NCBI GenBank assembly: GCA_942493075.1 | Contig: OW818681.1 | Span: 3,968,001-4,032,000 of the forward strand | DNA from: JBBQYD01 sp942493075 | Lineage (GTDB): Bacteria; Verrucomicrobiota; Verrucomicrobiia; Limisphaerales; UBA8199 | Reading direction: 5' to 3' | DNA length: 64,000 bases | Shown here: positions 1 through 10,786 of the stretch, piece by piece | How the letters are laid out: each line of letters begins with the position of its first letter | Position numbering within the stretch: the first letter of the stretch is position 1 | Translations under genes and position numbers: made by a program | Notes under the pieces: generated by a model | Database searches by the model: none | What the model was told of the DNA's origin: nothing | The model's input: the letters and a program-made list of their open reading frames with translations, nothing else

Positions 1-1
1 A

Positions 2-3000
2 CTCGGTGGTTATGTCATCGTCCCGGATTATGCCGATCCCGAGGCGGGTGATTATCGCCTGCGTCCCCGGTCACCAGGCATTGATCAAGGGACTCCACAA
101 TCCTGGATGGCGGAATCAACCGATCTGGCAGGTGCGCCTCGCCTTTCAGGTGCCGGCGTTGACCTGGGCCCCTGGGAATATTCCGGAACAGGGTTTTCAT
201 GCGATCTGGCCCGCATCAGCTATGACGCCATGATCAACGAGCCTCTTGTGCTTGAGGCCGCCGTGTTCGGAGCGAACACAAATGGCCTCTTCTTCGCCTG
301 GGATCTGGACGATGACGGTGTATTCGAGCACATGGGAACTCATCTCTCGACTATCACCAACACCTATTTGGATGCCGGAACCTATCCGGTTAGTTTATGT
401 GTTAGCAATTTGGCAGGCCAATTCGCCAGCATCCGTCGGGCACAGGGCGTAGAGGCAGGTGTTCCAGAGATTTTTGTATCCCCTTCTGGAGGAGCGTGGC
501 CGCCGTACACCAATTGGCTTCTGGCAGCCCGATCGTTGCACGAGGCCCTGCCCTTTGCGCGGGCTGGGAGTGTGATCTGGGTCGCAAGCGGCGCTTATAC
601 GCTGACCAACGAAGCGCGTCTGAATTACGGGATCACCCTGCAAAGCATCGAGGGACCAGCACAAACACAGATTAGCGGTTCGGGCAGCAACCGCTGTTTT
701 TATATTGGCCACTCGAACGCCATGGTGCGTGGGTTTACGATACGAAATGGCTATCAAGTCGGGAGGGACGGGGGCGGGGTGTACATCAAGTCCGGCACAT
801 TAAGCGAGTGTATCGTGGCTGATAATGAATCCGAATACTCCTTCACAACCGCCGACGATGGGGGCGGTTGGGGAGGCGGGGTATTTATGGAGACGGGACT
901 CATCGAGCGCTGTGTGATCACAAACAACACGGGCGAATGCGGCGGGGTGGTCATCAAAAACGGTCGTGTTGAAGGCTCCAGAATCTGCAACAACAATGGC
1001 TACCGATCGGGCGGGATCATGCTATATGGCGGTCTGCTGCGCAATTCACTGATCACAGGCAACGTCTCTCCTCAAGCGCCTCGTGGGCAGTTCTTCCTCA
1101 ATGCGGCTGCTGGGGTATCCCTCGCTTATCGCAGCGGCAGCCGGATGGAAAGCTGCACGGTCGCATACAATACCATGACAACCAGACCCTGGGGAGTGGC
1201 CGAAGTGCCCGCAGTTGACAATAAAGGGGAGATTGTAAACAGCATCATTGCGAGCAACATGTGCCCGGATCAACTTTGGACCGACAGTTCTGCATCGAAC
1301 TTTTTCACTTGTTGTTCTGACGAAATCACCGGGCCGGGTTGTTTCCAGGCCGATCCCCGCTTCGTGGATGGGGCCAATGGAGATTTCCGACTGCGAGGCG
1401 ATTCGCCTTGCCTCAACGCGGGTATGAATCAGCCATGGATGTCTGAAGCGTCAGACATGGCCGGAAAAACCCGAATCTCGGACTACCGTGTGGACCTCGG
1501 CTGTTACGAATATGATCCGGGCCAGCTCACGTTCGTCTGGACTCCCCCTGTCAGCACCTGGTTGCATGGCGTGCAAACCCTGGGTTGGGAAACCCTGACC
1601 GGGCGGACCCAGGCCATGAGCATCCAACTAAGCTTGTCAGGCCTGGGCGGGAAGGTTGTCCTCGCGCAGGGTCTCCCGCTTACTGGCAGCTTCACTTTCG
1701 ATTCCACCCGGATCGCAGATGGCCAGTACGAACTTCGCGCAGCCATCCTCGATGCGGACAATGCAGCCCTGCTGGAGTCATCAAGAACGGTCTTCGTCAA
1801 CAATTCCGCTCTGCCGCATTCGGGAACAGTCTCAGCATCGGAGACCTGGTCGAACAACCTCCCGCACATCGTCGAAGGTTCTTTTGTGATTGCCGCAGGC
1901 CAGGTCCTCACACTGTCGCCCGGCACCATAGTAAAAGTCGCTCCCGGTGCCATGGTCGTGGTCGAAAACGGCGCGAAGATCCAGGCAGCCGGCACAATGG
2001 ATGCCCCGGTAATATTCACATCATGGGCGGATGATTCAGCAGGCGGAGATGCGAATGGGGACGGTACTCTCAGCGCGCCGCAACCGGGGGACTGGCTTGG
2101 GTTCGAACTCCAGGGATCGGGTTCTCTGGATTTCAACACGTTCGTTGAAACTCGCTATCTCCTTTTCCGGCATCAGGGTCAACTCTCTGCAGACGAGACA
2201 TGGAGTGGCCAGTCACTTCATTGGGTCACAGGAGATCTGACAGTGCCTGCAGGAAAGACTCTGACCATCCGGGCTGGTGCCATAATCAAACTCAACTTGG
2301 CGAAGGCAATCAACGTTAAAACCGGAGGCTCCATTGTGGCTGAGGGCACCCGCACCCTGCCCATCACAATAACCTCGATCAACGACGACTCTGTCGCAGG
2401 CGATTCAGCGCAAGATGGCAGTGCGACCGTCCCCGCTGCCGGAGACTGGGCCGGGCTGAACATCGAAGGCACAGCGAGGCTGGCTCACACCAAGCTTCGT
2501 TATGGTGCGGGTGGAGAGGAAGCCAGCATGCCTGCGATGATGAAAATCACCACCGTCTCCGCGAATGTCATCCTCGATAGCTGCCGTTTGGCGGATGCGC
2601 TGCATGACGCCATCTCGACATGGGGAGGAACTACTCTGCTTACAAACTGTGTTCTGGCCAACAATGGGCGCGGCATCCTGGTCCGTGAGACCAGCACCGC
2701 CGTCCTGGTAAATTGCACGCTCGACCGCCACAACTGGGGCGTTGTGGCACATGATGGGATTCTGCGCGTGTTCAATTCGATCATCGCGAACAGTGCTGAA
2801 TACGGCGTGTTTGGAACACCAACCGAGTTCGCCTATAACGATGTCTGGAGTACTACGAGTGGGGGGTATTTGACGGGTGTCCAAGGCAATATTTCAGAAG
2901 ATCCAGCGTTCCGAGGCGCCGAAAACAGCAATTATCAACTCGGATACTTGAGTCCTGCCATTGATGCCGCGGATTCCACCCTGGCCCCCGTTACTGATGC

Positions 3001-6000
3001 AGCGAACGCCCCCCGATACGACGACCCCCGCACTCCGAACACCGGCCATGGAACCGGACCTGTTGCCGACATGGGCGCGTATGAATTCGCGGAACAGGCG
3101 AGCTCAGACCTGGATCTTGTGGTGCTGAATGCCTCTGGTCCAGAGAATGTCACCGCAGGTGAAATGGCAACGGTTACGTGGCAGATAAAGAATATCGGGA
3201 GCGAGTCCTTCAATGGCCAATGGCAAGATACAATCTACCTAGTACCGGATGTATCAGACGGCTGGACCGAGTCGATTCAGGCAGGCGAGAGCTCCTCGAC
3301 TGGCACATTGGGGCCTCAAGGCACAGTGACCTGCTCGGCAAGAGTTCGCGTGCCGGGCGGCACTGAAGGAATATGGCGCTGGCAGATTAAGGCCAACTCG
3401 GATGGCAAGGTGTTTGAAGGCGAAAACTGGAACAACAACCTAAGCTCTGCCTCAGCACCCTGTTCGATGAACGTGCAACCGGTCTCATCCACTGGCCTGA
3501 CGGGAATGTTCCCCGGTGCGAACCAGCCGGTGTGGTGCCGAATCGGACCCAACGACTCGGGCGGAGTGCGGCTCCTCATCGATAGCGCGTTCAGCCCGGG
3601 GCGGGTTCGGATCTATGCCGCTTTGGGGCGGATGCCCACTGAAGAACACTTCGATTTTCGCAGTGCGCAAACCAACTCGCCGGATGTGGTTTTGGCTCTT
3701 CCGGGATCCGCAGGACAGGACACCTATATAATGATCGTGCCGGAACAACTGCCTTTCGCACCGGCGGCATTTAAGCTCACGGAGGAATCACACGACTTCG
3801 GGATCGGTTCAATCACTCCGCCAGTCGCGGGAAATGAGAGCCCGGCAACATTCAGACTGGAAGGGTTCGGCTTCACGCCAGAGCTGCAGGTCGAGTTGAT
3901 CGCCGCACAAAGTGGATTGTCCATCGCCGCCGGCGAAATTGCGCAGGAGAATTCGACGCTGGCTTATGCCAGGGTCAACCTGGGTGGTGCGCTGCCGGGG
4001 CTCTATCATCTCCGGCTTGAGGATGGCGCCGCACAGGCCACTCTCAGCAACGCGGTTCAAATCGTTGCAGCCACTGCCGGGTTGTCTGCAAAGGGCGAGT
4101 TCAGGGCGCATCTCAGCCTGCCCTCGGCAGTCCGCGCAGGCCGGATTTTCAAGGGCTACGTGCACTATGAAAACGCAGGAAAAGGTGATGTCCCAGCCCC
4201 GTTGCTTGTTTTGGAAGCTGACGACAAAACCCGCATCTATCCCCTGGGAGATCCGGCGCAGGCAGGAGCTCAACTGCATTTTCTAGCATGCGCTCAGGAT
4301 ACCCCCATGCCATCCATCCTGGCGCCTGGCTCCCATTACACGTATGTGTTCCAAGGCGTTTCGCTGGGGAACGATCCCATTTCCGTCCGGCTGTACCAGG
4401 CCGGCACGGAGATGGCCAACTTGATGGATTACGCGAACCTCAGAGCAGACATTCTCCCCGAATATCCGCATCCGTTATTTGAATCTGCGTATGCCCGCCT
4501 GACTAATTCGCTCGGTACCCGCCTGGGTGATTACATCTCCAATCTTGGGCAAGCCGCCGAGAGGGCTGCCGAGTCGGGCATGACCGGTTTCACCGAGCAG
4601 GAGCTCCTGACATATCTGCTTCGTGAATCTGTCGAGCAGGTTCAGGAGGCAGCAGTCTCAGGCTGTGTTTTCATTGGAACCACGAACCAGACGCTCGGTC
4701 GCGTCCAAGTGGTTCTAACTCCAGACAACTCGTCCGATACGAATCTGTATGCCACGACGTCCTGGTATGACGGCACATTCGGCATTCGCGATGTCCCGCC
4801 CGGGAGCTATTGGATCTCGGTAGGCGGCTATCTGCCAAGCCCGATCGCTCATGTGAGCGTGCCTGAGTCATCGCACCGGATTTTCGGTCTGAAGTTGATC
4901 GCTAGCGGAGCAGCCTCCGAGATCAGCGGAAAGATAACCGGGCAAGGAAGTGGATTCCCGATCGCCGATGCTACAATAGTTGCTCGGGGTGCCTACAATC
5001 TGTTTGTGAGTTTTGGCGCCACGGACACCAACGGCACATACCTTATCCAGGGGCTGCCAGCGGGGCTCTACACGCTGGAAGTCTCAGCACCTGGAACCCA
5101 CCCGCAACCCCTCTGCAGCGTTTCCACCAGCGCGGGCAAAACCACTTATCGTTCTTTCGTGCTCTCAAGAGCCGGTGGAGCAATCCGTGGAATGGTGCGC
5201 TCAGCCACAGGCATTGCGGTGCCAGGAGCATTGGTCACTGCGGAATGGCTGGATTACACGCCTAATTTCGGCACCTGGCGGCAGGCCTCAACCCGCAGTG
5301 AAAGTGACGGTACCTTCCAATTGTCAGCGATTCCCACCGGCCGATTCTCTGTGGCAGCAAGCTCTTTGTCAGTTGGTCTTTCAGAGGCTATGACCGTTTC
5401 GGTCAGCAGTGATGCCGGCACGCCCCAGGAGGTTGAGCTTGTCCTGCAGGGCAATGTCGCGATATCAGGAACTATTCGCGATGCAGCCTCTGGCGCGCCC
5501 CTTAAGGGAGCTCGTGTCGCAGTCTCCACGACACCTGAATTTTCAGAAACATTCCTGACAGACGCCAATGGACAGTTCCTCATACCTCATTTGCCCGCAG
5601 GATCGTGGCAGCTTAACGCCGCCGCCGAGGGTTATGTGCTCGGCAAAACAAACCTGAGCACCCCTACATCAGGCAGCTATTCAGTGCAACTGGCACTTTG
5701 TCCCCGGGGCGAATTGTCTCTACAAGTCAAGAACGGCGGCACTCCGTTGGAGACCGCCGTTGCCACCCTGCTGCCGTGGGGTTCCGATAATGTTCAGTAT
5801 TTGGTCACGGATCAGAACGGCGAAGCCGGAGTGGCAGGGATACCACCCGGTGAATATGACCTCATCGCAGGGAGTGTTGGCGGCCTTTCTTACGGACGCC
5901 AGCACATCACCGTCTCGCCTGCCACCCCCACCCACAATCTCACGCTTGATCTCTCCCTATCCCGAGTCCATGGAATGATCGTTGCCGCTGGCACGACGAA

Positions 6001-9000
6001 TGGACTTGATGGAGTCGAGGTCTTCCTGGCACAGGCCGGGGAGATCCTGGCGGCCACGATCACCGACCAAACGGGGACCTATTCGTTCGCGTTGTTCGAG
6101 CCAGGTGAATATCAGGTGATTCCTGCGGGAACGAACTGTGTATGCTCTCCTGCCCTCGTAACAGTTGGATCAGGCGCGACGCTAGAAGTGCAAACTCTGG
6201 AGCAGCCTGCGAACGACTACACCGTTCAGGTTCGCGACAACTCCGGCGGTATCGCGGTTTCGAACGTCTGGGTCGAACTACGGCCAGTTTCGATCGAGGA
6301 TCGCCGTTTCTCGGCCCCTCTGCTCGTTACCGGCCCGTCAGGCGAAGCCAAATTCACAGGCGTTTTCCCCGGCAACTACCGCCTCTGGATTCATGGGAAT
6401 GAGCATGCTCTTTGGCAGGAAAACGTCCAAATCACTACAGGCAGCCTCACCAACACGATAGGATTGAGCGCGGGGCGTCGCATTCAGGGACAAATCCAGC
6501 ATGCGGGAACCGCCGTGCCTTGGACTTGGGTCGGGTTGACCGATACGAACGGAAATGTCTTGGTTACTACTCTTACAGACACAGCCGGTCACTATGCCAT
6601 TTCCACTATTCCTCCGGGGGTATTTGACCTGATCGTGCGGCCTGTCGGCCTGCCAGATTGCCCGCCAATCGTTCGTTTGGGGCTGGATATGGCTTCCAGC
6701 ACAGATCGAACCGAGGATTTTGCACTCTCAGCAACACCACAAATCACCATCACCGGCAGCGTCAGGGATGCTGCGGGGCACAAAGTCACCAGCGTAAACG
6801 TTCTGCTGTTGCATGGCTCCAATGCGATCGTTGTGGCCACCACCACAGATGCGCGAGGCCGGTTCCGGCTTTCTCCCTGCCCAGCGGGGCAATTCCAACT
6901 GCGTGCGGAAGCGCTGGGTTATCGAAGCACCACCAGCGTAATCGCACTCACCTCAGGCGTACAACCGCCAGAATCGGAACTCACACTTTCACTTCCCCTT
7001 TCTGCTACCGGAGCTGTTGCAGACCATGAAAAAATCGGGGCAAAGACTAAAGGAAAGAGGTCTACCGGTATCACTGGATTCATCGATTCATTCGTTGACC
7101 TTTATACCGATCAAAACTGGGGCGACCTCGCGACGACAGGCTTCTGGAGCGATCTCATGAGTGGGAGCATGGGGTTAGTGGACCCACAGATCGCGTTTGA
7201 GAATTCGAACATCGACCTGGAAAAGGATCTCAACCAGCCGTACCAGGCGGCAAAGGCCAGCGGCAAAGGGGCCTGCGCGCTGGAGGCTTTTGAGGAAGGC
7301 CTGGCGCGATTCAAGAACCTGAATTCCGCCCTCGCAGGCTGGAATGGAAGCTTTCAGGCAGCCAAGAAACTTAATGCGGCGGATGTCGGTCTAGTTATCT
7401 CACGCGGCGGGTTGGTCGCGGCTAAGACGGCTAAGCTTCTGCTCACGCTAAGTTCGCCGACCGTCAAAGGGCTGACCCCCGATATGCAGGATTCCATCGT
7501 TGGAGCAGCGGATAACGCCTGCGGATGGATCGGAGCCTGCTCGCAAGGTGCCGCATCGGGAGAATTCGATGAACTTGGAGCGCTCTTTCAAGGTGGAAAC
7601 TCCGTAGGCAGTTTCGGCAATCTCGCAGCGGACGGGCTCAAGTGCGCTTCTTTTAACAAACTCCAAGGTATCTGCAAAGAACTTGGAGACATCAACCGTG
7701 CGTTAAAGTCCGGCCAGGGCACTTTGCCGCCGGATTATCTGAACCGAATCGCTGTGCTCAAATCAGCCAGGCTCGAAATGTACAATGATATCGCCTCGGG
7801 TAATAAGATTCGGGGAATCTCGGACCCGTTAGGCAAGGTAACCAGCGGACTCGACATCATTAACGAAATCAAGGATCTCTGGAAATCCGTCCAGGATATG
7901 GACCAGGATGTCGTTGAAGGCGCCAACCGCTACCTGATCGCCCAGGATACCTACAGCCGCGCCATGCTTGATTATCACAAGGCTCGCAAGAAGCTCCAGG
8001 CACTGGCAAAAGACTGCAAGCAAAGTGACGGCACCAAAGCCGAAAACCCAGAATACGATACCGGTGACAAGGTGGACGAAGCTGAAGCGGAAAAGCCGTT
8101 CGAATTGGATCCGAATGATAAAATTACTACGGGCGTTGGGCCGCACGGCGCCATCCAGGCACTGGATCGCATTTTTTACACAATCCACTTCGAGAACGTC
8201 AGCACTGCTTCGGCTCCAGCCCAGTTGGTGGTCGTCACCGACCGGCTCCATCCCGGCCTTGATGAGACCACATTTGAACTCGGCGAGATTGCTTTCAACG
8301 GGGTGACCGTCTGGCCGGGCCCGGGTCTCTCCATTTTCGAGGGCCTGACGAATGTTGCTTCCGATCCCAACCCGGTTCGTATCCAGGCGAGATTGACTTC
8401 TGAGAACCGCACGGTCACCTGGACGCTCCAATCGGTGGACCTGGCCACAGGAGATTACCCGGAAGATCCTTGGTCCGGTTTTCTGCCGCCAAACACCACC
8501 AACCACATTGGCGAGGGTTATGTGAGCTTTAGTATTCTGCCCAAGACAGGCACGGGGGACACCCTCATCACCAACCAAGGCGTCATCGTGTTCGGAGTCA
8601 ACCCGGCAATTGCCACGCCAGAGGTAAGCAACCTTGTAGATCGGCTGGCACCTGACAGTTCCGTCAATCCGCTCCCGGCACTGAGCCCCACCACGAGTTT
8701 TACGGTCTCATGGTCTGGCGGTGATAGTGGCGCGGGGATCTCCAGCTACGACGTTTTTGTTTCAATCAACCACGGTCCGTGGCTGCTGTGGCTGGAGAAC
8801 ACAACCCTTGGTTCGGCTGTTTTCAACGGCCAGTTAAAAACAACCTACAGTTTCTACAGCATCGCCCGAGACGCAGTAGGCCACGTGGAACCAGCGCCCG
8901 AGACAGCCGATGCGACCACCACAACCACAGACAATCAACCGCCTGTGCTGGCTTCCATCAGCAACCGTCTGGTGCGTGTGAACAGTTCAATGGCCATTAC

Positions 9001-9817
9001 CAACCAGGCTTCAGATCCCGACGGACATGCGCTCCGTTTTAGCCTGGGACAACATCCTGCAGGGGCCTCCATCACGAGCGACTCCGGCGTTGTGAGATGG
9101 ACTCCCACCTGCTCGCAGGGGAGCAGCACCAACCTGTTTGAAGTCTTTGTAACAGATTCCGGCACGCCGCCGCTATCCGCCACTCAGGCATTCCTGGCCT
9201 TTGTGCCAGATTGCATCGAAGCCAGCCTGGGGGCCACTGTCATGCAGGTGGGAACAACCAGTTCGGTTCCGGTGCATCTGCTGTCCACGGTAGCACTGAC
9301 TAACCTGACCTTCACGATCGTGTATCCGCCCGACAGGCTGACCAACATGCAAATCAGTTTAAAATCGCCGCAAGTGTTTACTCAACATTCGCGGTTGATC
9401 ACGCAGGGATCGCTTGAGGTCAGTTTCACGCTGCCCGCCAGCAGTGTGCTCCATGGACCTACGAACGTTGCGGAGCTCTTCTTCGAAGCCCTCACTAATC
9501 AAAGCTCGGCCTTCGTGCCGCTCCCAATCGATGACGTGGAGGGGTGGGAACCGGATGGGACCATGGCCGCAAACGCCCACGGCCAACCCGGCCGGGTAGT
9601 CGTGATCGGACAGGAACCTCTCTTGGAGGGTTACTGCGCTACAAACGGAATACCGCATGTCCTGCTTTATGGGAACCCGGGTGTAACCTATACACTTGAG
9701 CAGCGTACCAACCTCTCTCTGGGAGTCTGGCAAGAGCTGGGCACGGTTTCGATGACCAACCTGGTCCGCGACGCCCACACAGGGGTGCCCGGCACCCGGT
9801 TTATTCGAGCAAGGTAA
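2..9817 (+). CDS. Giant multidomain extracellular beta-helix/adhesin-like protein, 5' partial
   Basis: The reading frame is open to the left edge (first full codon at base 2), so the N-terminus and any signal peptide lie outside; at least 3,271 residues are present. In order: the end of a beta-helix 'choice-of-anchor' segment (bases 2-190), a PKD-like domain (about 250-450), a right-handed parallel beta-helix (about 470-1510), a second beta-helix part with repeated 'ETW' turns (about 1830-3080), a CARDB-like domain (about 3100-3450), a long tandem array of carboxypeptidase-regulatory/CnaB-like beta-sandwiches marked by 'TDTNGTY..GLPAG.Y' type repeats (about 4650-7010), a helical unrecognised block (about 7050-8100), a DUF11-like domain (about 8105-8640), an Ig/cadherin-like domain (about 8930-9200) and a cohesin-like domain (about 9200-9590). 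No C-terminal anchor is visible. Likely secreted or surface-exposed, binding or processing glycans; no catalytic motif was identified and the function is inference. Confidence 0.85.
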   Translation, partial: LGGYVIVPDYADPEAGDYRLRPRSPGIDQGTPQSWMAESTDLAGAPRLSGAGVDLGPWEYSGTGFSCDLARISYDAMINEPLVLEAAVFGANTNGLFFAWDLDDDGVFEHMGTHLSTITNTYLDAGTYPVSLCVSNLAGQFASIRRAQGVEAGVPEIFVSPSGGAWPPYTNWLLAARSLHEALPFARAGSVIWVASGAYTLTNEARLNYGITLQSIEGPAQTQISGSGSNRCFYIGHSNAMVRGFTIRNGYQVGRDGGGVYIKSGTLSECIVADNESEYSFTTADDGGGWGGGVFMETGLIERCVITNNTGECGGVVIKNGRVEGSRICNNNGYRSGGIMLYGGLLRNSLITGNVSPQAPRGQFFLNAAAGVSLAYRSGSRMESCTVAYNTMTTRPWGVAEVPAVDNKGEIVNSIIASNMCPDQLWTDSSASNFFTCCSDEITGPGCFQADPRFVDGANGDFRLRGDSPCLNAGMNQPWMSEASDMAGKTRISDYRVDLGCYEYDPGQLTFVWTPPVSTWLHGVQTLGWETLTGRTQAMSIQLSLSGLGGKVVLAQGLPLTGSFTFDSTRIADGQYELRAAILDADNAALLESSRTVFVNNSALPHSGTVSASETWSNNLPHIVEGSFVIAAGQVLTLSPGTIVKVAPGAMVVVENGAKIQAAGTMDAPVIFTSWADDSAGGDANGDGTLSAPQPGDWLGFELQGSGSLDFNTFVETRYLLFRHQGQLSADETWSGQSLHWVTGDLTVPAGKTLTIRAGAIIKLNLAKAINVKTGGSIVAEGTRTLPITITSINDDSVAGDSAQDGSATVPAAGDWAGLNIEGTARLAHTKLRYGAGGEEASMPAMMKITTVSANVILDSCRLADALHDAISTWGGTTLLTNCVLANNGRGILVRETSTAVLVNCTLDRHNWGVVAHDGILRVFNSIIANSAEYGVFGTPTEFAYNDVWSTTSGGYLTGVQGNISEDPAFRGAENSNYQLGYLSPAIDAADSTLAPVTDAANAPRYDDPRTPNTGHGTGPVADMGAYEFAEQASSDLDLVVLNASGPENVTAGEMATVTWQIKNIGSESFNGQWQDTIYLVPDVSDGWTESIQAGESSSTGTLGPQGTVTCSARVRVPGGTEGIWRWQIKANSDGKVFEGENWNNNLSSASAPCSMNVQPVSSTGLTGMFPGANQPVWCRIGPNDSGGVRLLIDSAFSPGRVRIYAALGRMPTEEHFDFRSAQTNSPDVVLALPGSAGQDTYIMIVPEQLPFAPAAFKLTEESHDFGIGSITPPVAGNESPATFRLEGFGFTPELQVELIAAQSGLSIAAGEIAQENSTLAYARVNLGGALPGLYHLRLEDGAAQATLSNAVQIVAATAGLSAKGEFRAHLSLPSAVRAGRIFKGYVHYENAGKGDVPAPLLVLEADDKTRIYPLGDPAQAGAQLHFLACAQDTPMPSILAPGSHYTYVFQGVSLGNDPISVRLYQAGTEMANLMDYANLRADILPEYPHPLFESAYARLTNSLGTRLGDYISNLGQAAERAAESGMTGFTEQELLTYLLRESVEQVQEAAVSGCVFIGTTNQTLGRVQVVLTPDNSSDTNLYATTSWYDGTFGIRDVPPGSYWISVGGYLPSPIAHVSVPESSHRIFGLKLIASGAASEISGKITGQGSGFPIADATIVARGAYNLFVSFGATDTNGTYLIQGLPAGLYTLEVSAPGTHPQPLCSVSTSAGKTTYRSFVLSRAGGAIRGMVRSATGIAVPGALVTAEWLDYTPNFGTWRQASTRSESDGTFQLSAIPTGRFSVAASSLSVGLSEAMTVSVSSDAGTPQEVELVLQGNVAISGTIRDAASGAPLKGARVAVSTTPEFSETFLTDANGQFLIPHLPAGSWQLNAAAEGYVLGKTNLSTPTSGSYSVQLALCPRGELSLQVKNGGTPLETAVATLLPWGSDNVQYLVTDQNGEAGVAGIPPGEYDLIAGSVGGLSYGRQHITVSPATPTHNLTLDLSLSRVHGMIVAAGTTNGLDGVEVFLAQAGEILAATITDQTGTYSFALFEPGEYQVIPAGTNCVCSPALVTVGSGATLEVQTLEQPANDYTVQVRDNSGGIAVSNVWVELRPVSIEDRRFSAPLLVTGPSGEAKFTGVFPGNYRLWIHGNEHALWQENVQITTGSLTNTIGLSAGRRIQGQIQHAGTAVPWTWVGLTDTNGNVLVTTLTDTAGHYAISTIPPGVFDLIVRPVGLPDCPPIVRLGLDMASSTDRTEDFALSATPQITITGSVRDAAGHKVTSVNVLLLHGSNAIVVATTTDARGRFRLSPCPAGQFQLRAEALGYRSTTSVIALTSGVQPPESELTLSLPLSATGAVADHEKIGAKTKGKRSTGITGFIDSFVDLYTDQNWGDLATTGFWSDLMSGSMGLVDPQIAFENSNIDLEKDLNQPYQAAKASGKGACALEAFEEGLARFKNLNSALAGWNGSFQAAKKLNAADVGLVISRGGLVAAKTAKLLLTLSSPTVKGLTPDMQDSIVGAADNACGWIGACSQGAASGEFDELGALFQGGNSVGSFGNLAADGLKCASFNKLQGICKELGDINRALKSGQGTLPPDYLNRIAVLKSARLEMYNDIASGNKIRGISDPLGKVTSGLDIINEIKDLWKSVQDMDQDVVEGANRYLIAQDTYSRAMLDYHKARKKLQALAKDCKQSDGTKAENPEYDTGDKVDEAEAEKPFELDPNDKITTGVGPHGAIQALDRIFYTIHFENVSTASAPAQLVVVTDRLHPGLDETTFELGEIAFNGVTVWPGPGLSIFEGLTNVASDPNPVRIQARLTSENRTVTWTLQSVDLATGDYPEDPWSGFLPPNTTNHIGEGYVSFSILPKTGTGDTLITNQGVIVFGVNPAIATPEVSNLVDRLAPDSSVNPLPALSPTTSFTVSWSGGDSGAGISSYDVFVSINHGPWLLWLENTTLGSAVFNGQLKTTYSFYSIARDAVGHVEPAPETADATTTTTDNQPPVLASISNRLVRVNSSMAITNQASDPDGHALRFSLGQHPAGASITSDSGVVRWTPTCSQGSSTNLFEVFVTDSGTPPLSATQAFLAFVPDCIEASLGATVMQVGTTSSVPVHLLSTVALTNLTFTIVYPPDRLTNMQISLKSPQVFTQHSRLITQGSLEVSFTLPASSVLHGPTNVAELFFEALTNQSSAFVPLPIDDVEGWEPDGTMAANAHGQPGRVVVIGQEPLLEGYCATNGIPHVLLYGNPGVTYTLEQRTNLSLGVWQELGTVSMTNLVRDAHTGVPGTRFIRAR

Positions 9818-9994
9818 CGTTTGCGATTCCGCGTCGTATTGCAGAAACCGAAAGCGCCTGGTGCGTTGAGCTCTGTGATGATGTGATGGGAGCGAATCGT
9901 GCGAAGAGCATGCGTGCGTGTTGACCGAGTCGAAATAAGAGTAAGAAACAGCTTGCCAGCAGTTGCTGGATATCTATTCTGACTCAATATTGCT

Positions 9995-10786
9995 ATGAGA
10001 TCTTACGCCTCCTATCTAGGTGCTTTTCTGGTTGTCACCGCTTCTTGTCTCAGTTCTGATGCCCAAATATTGAGGTACGATCTGAGCCCACTCACCACCA
10101 CCGCCCCGGAGTCCGTGGAGGCCAGCACCGTTGACGCAGGCCTCTCAGGAGGCCTCCTCACACGCGGTCCCGGCTTGCGCGCGGCTGGCCTTACTGACGG
10201 CTTTTCCGCTGACATGTGGAACACCACTGGTGGTGCTATCCCTGCCTCTGCCTCCCTGGCTAATGCAATCTCGATGGGTGAGTATTTCCAATTTTCCTTT
10301 TCGGTTAAGGAAAATTTCAACGCCTCTTTGACCAGCCTCGGTTTTTCTTTGCGCCGTTCAGCGGGAGCAGCGCCGAGCAATTACCAACTCCAGTATAGCT
10401 TGGATGGATTCGCCAGTGACGGCGTAAGCGTGGCTGATTTCAATTATTTTGGCAGAAACTCTGGTACCGCTCCCACTACTGTAACCCCTTACTCCTGGAT
10501 GACTGAGGATGTCGCTGGTCAAACGGTTGGAAACCCAATCACCCCCATCGACCTTTCGGGCGTGGCCGCATTGCAGGATATTGATGATCTCACAACGGTT
10601 ACGTTTCGCTTGTTCGCGTGGGGCAATGATGCTTCCCCGGGAACTGACAGCAACACCGTAGCACTGGGTCGTGTTGATGGCCCAACCCTGACCGGCACTG
10701 TTTCCATGATCCCGGAGCCGGGAACCGCTTCGCTTTTGGGATTGGCCTTGGCAGGCTGGGCTTTCGCTCGTAGGAAGCAGAGCTAG
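9995..10786 (+). CDS. PEP-CTERM sorting domain protein
   Basis: 263 residues. An N-terminal signal peptide (about residues 1-23, hydrophobic, ending near 'SSDAQ') is followed by a serine/threonine-rich beta-type body with no recognisable enzyme motif. The C-terminus carries a full PEP-CTERM signal: the tripeptide PEP, a hydrophobic helix rich in Leu/Ala/Gly, and the basic tail ARRKQS. In this family the tail is recognised by an exosortase, which cleaves at PEP and attaches the protein to the cell envelope or exopolysaccharide. No exosortase gene lies in this window. The stop codon shares the four bases CTAG with the stop of the convergent lipoate ligase gene. It follows the giant surface protein on the same strand with a 177-base gap, so both may belong to the cell-surface layer; a functional link is not shown. 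Confidence 0.85.
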   Translation: MRSYASYLGAFLVVTASCLSSDAQILRYDLSPLTTTAPESVEASTVDAGLSGGLLTRGPGLRAAGLTDGFSADMWNTTGGAIPASASLANAISMGEYFQFSFSVKENFNASLTSLGFSLRRSAGAAPSNYQLQYSLDGFASDGVSVADFNYFGRNSGTAPTTVTPYSWMTEDVAGQTVGNPITPIDLSGVAALQDIDDLTTVTFRLFAWGNDASPGTDSNTVALGRVDGPTLTGTVSMIPEPGTASLLGLALAGWAFARRKQS

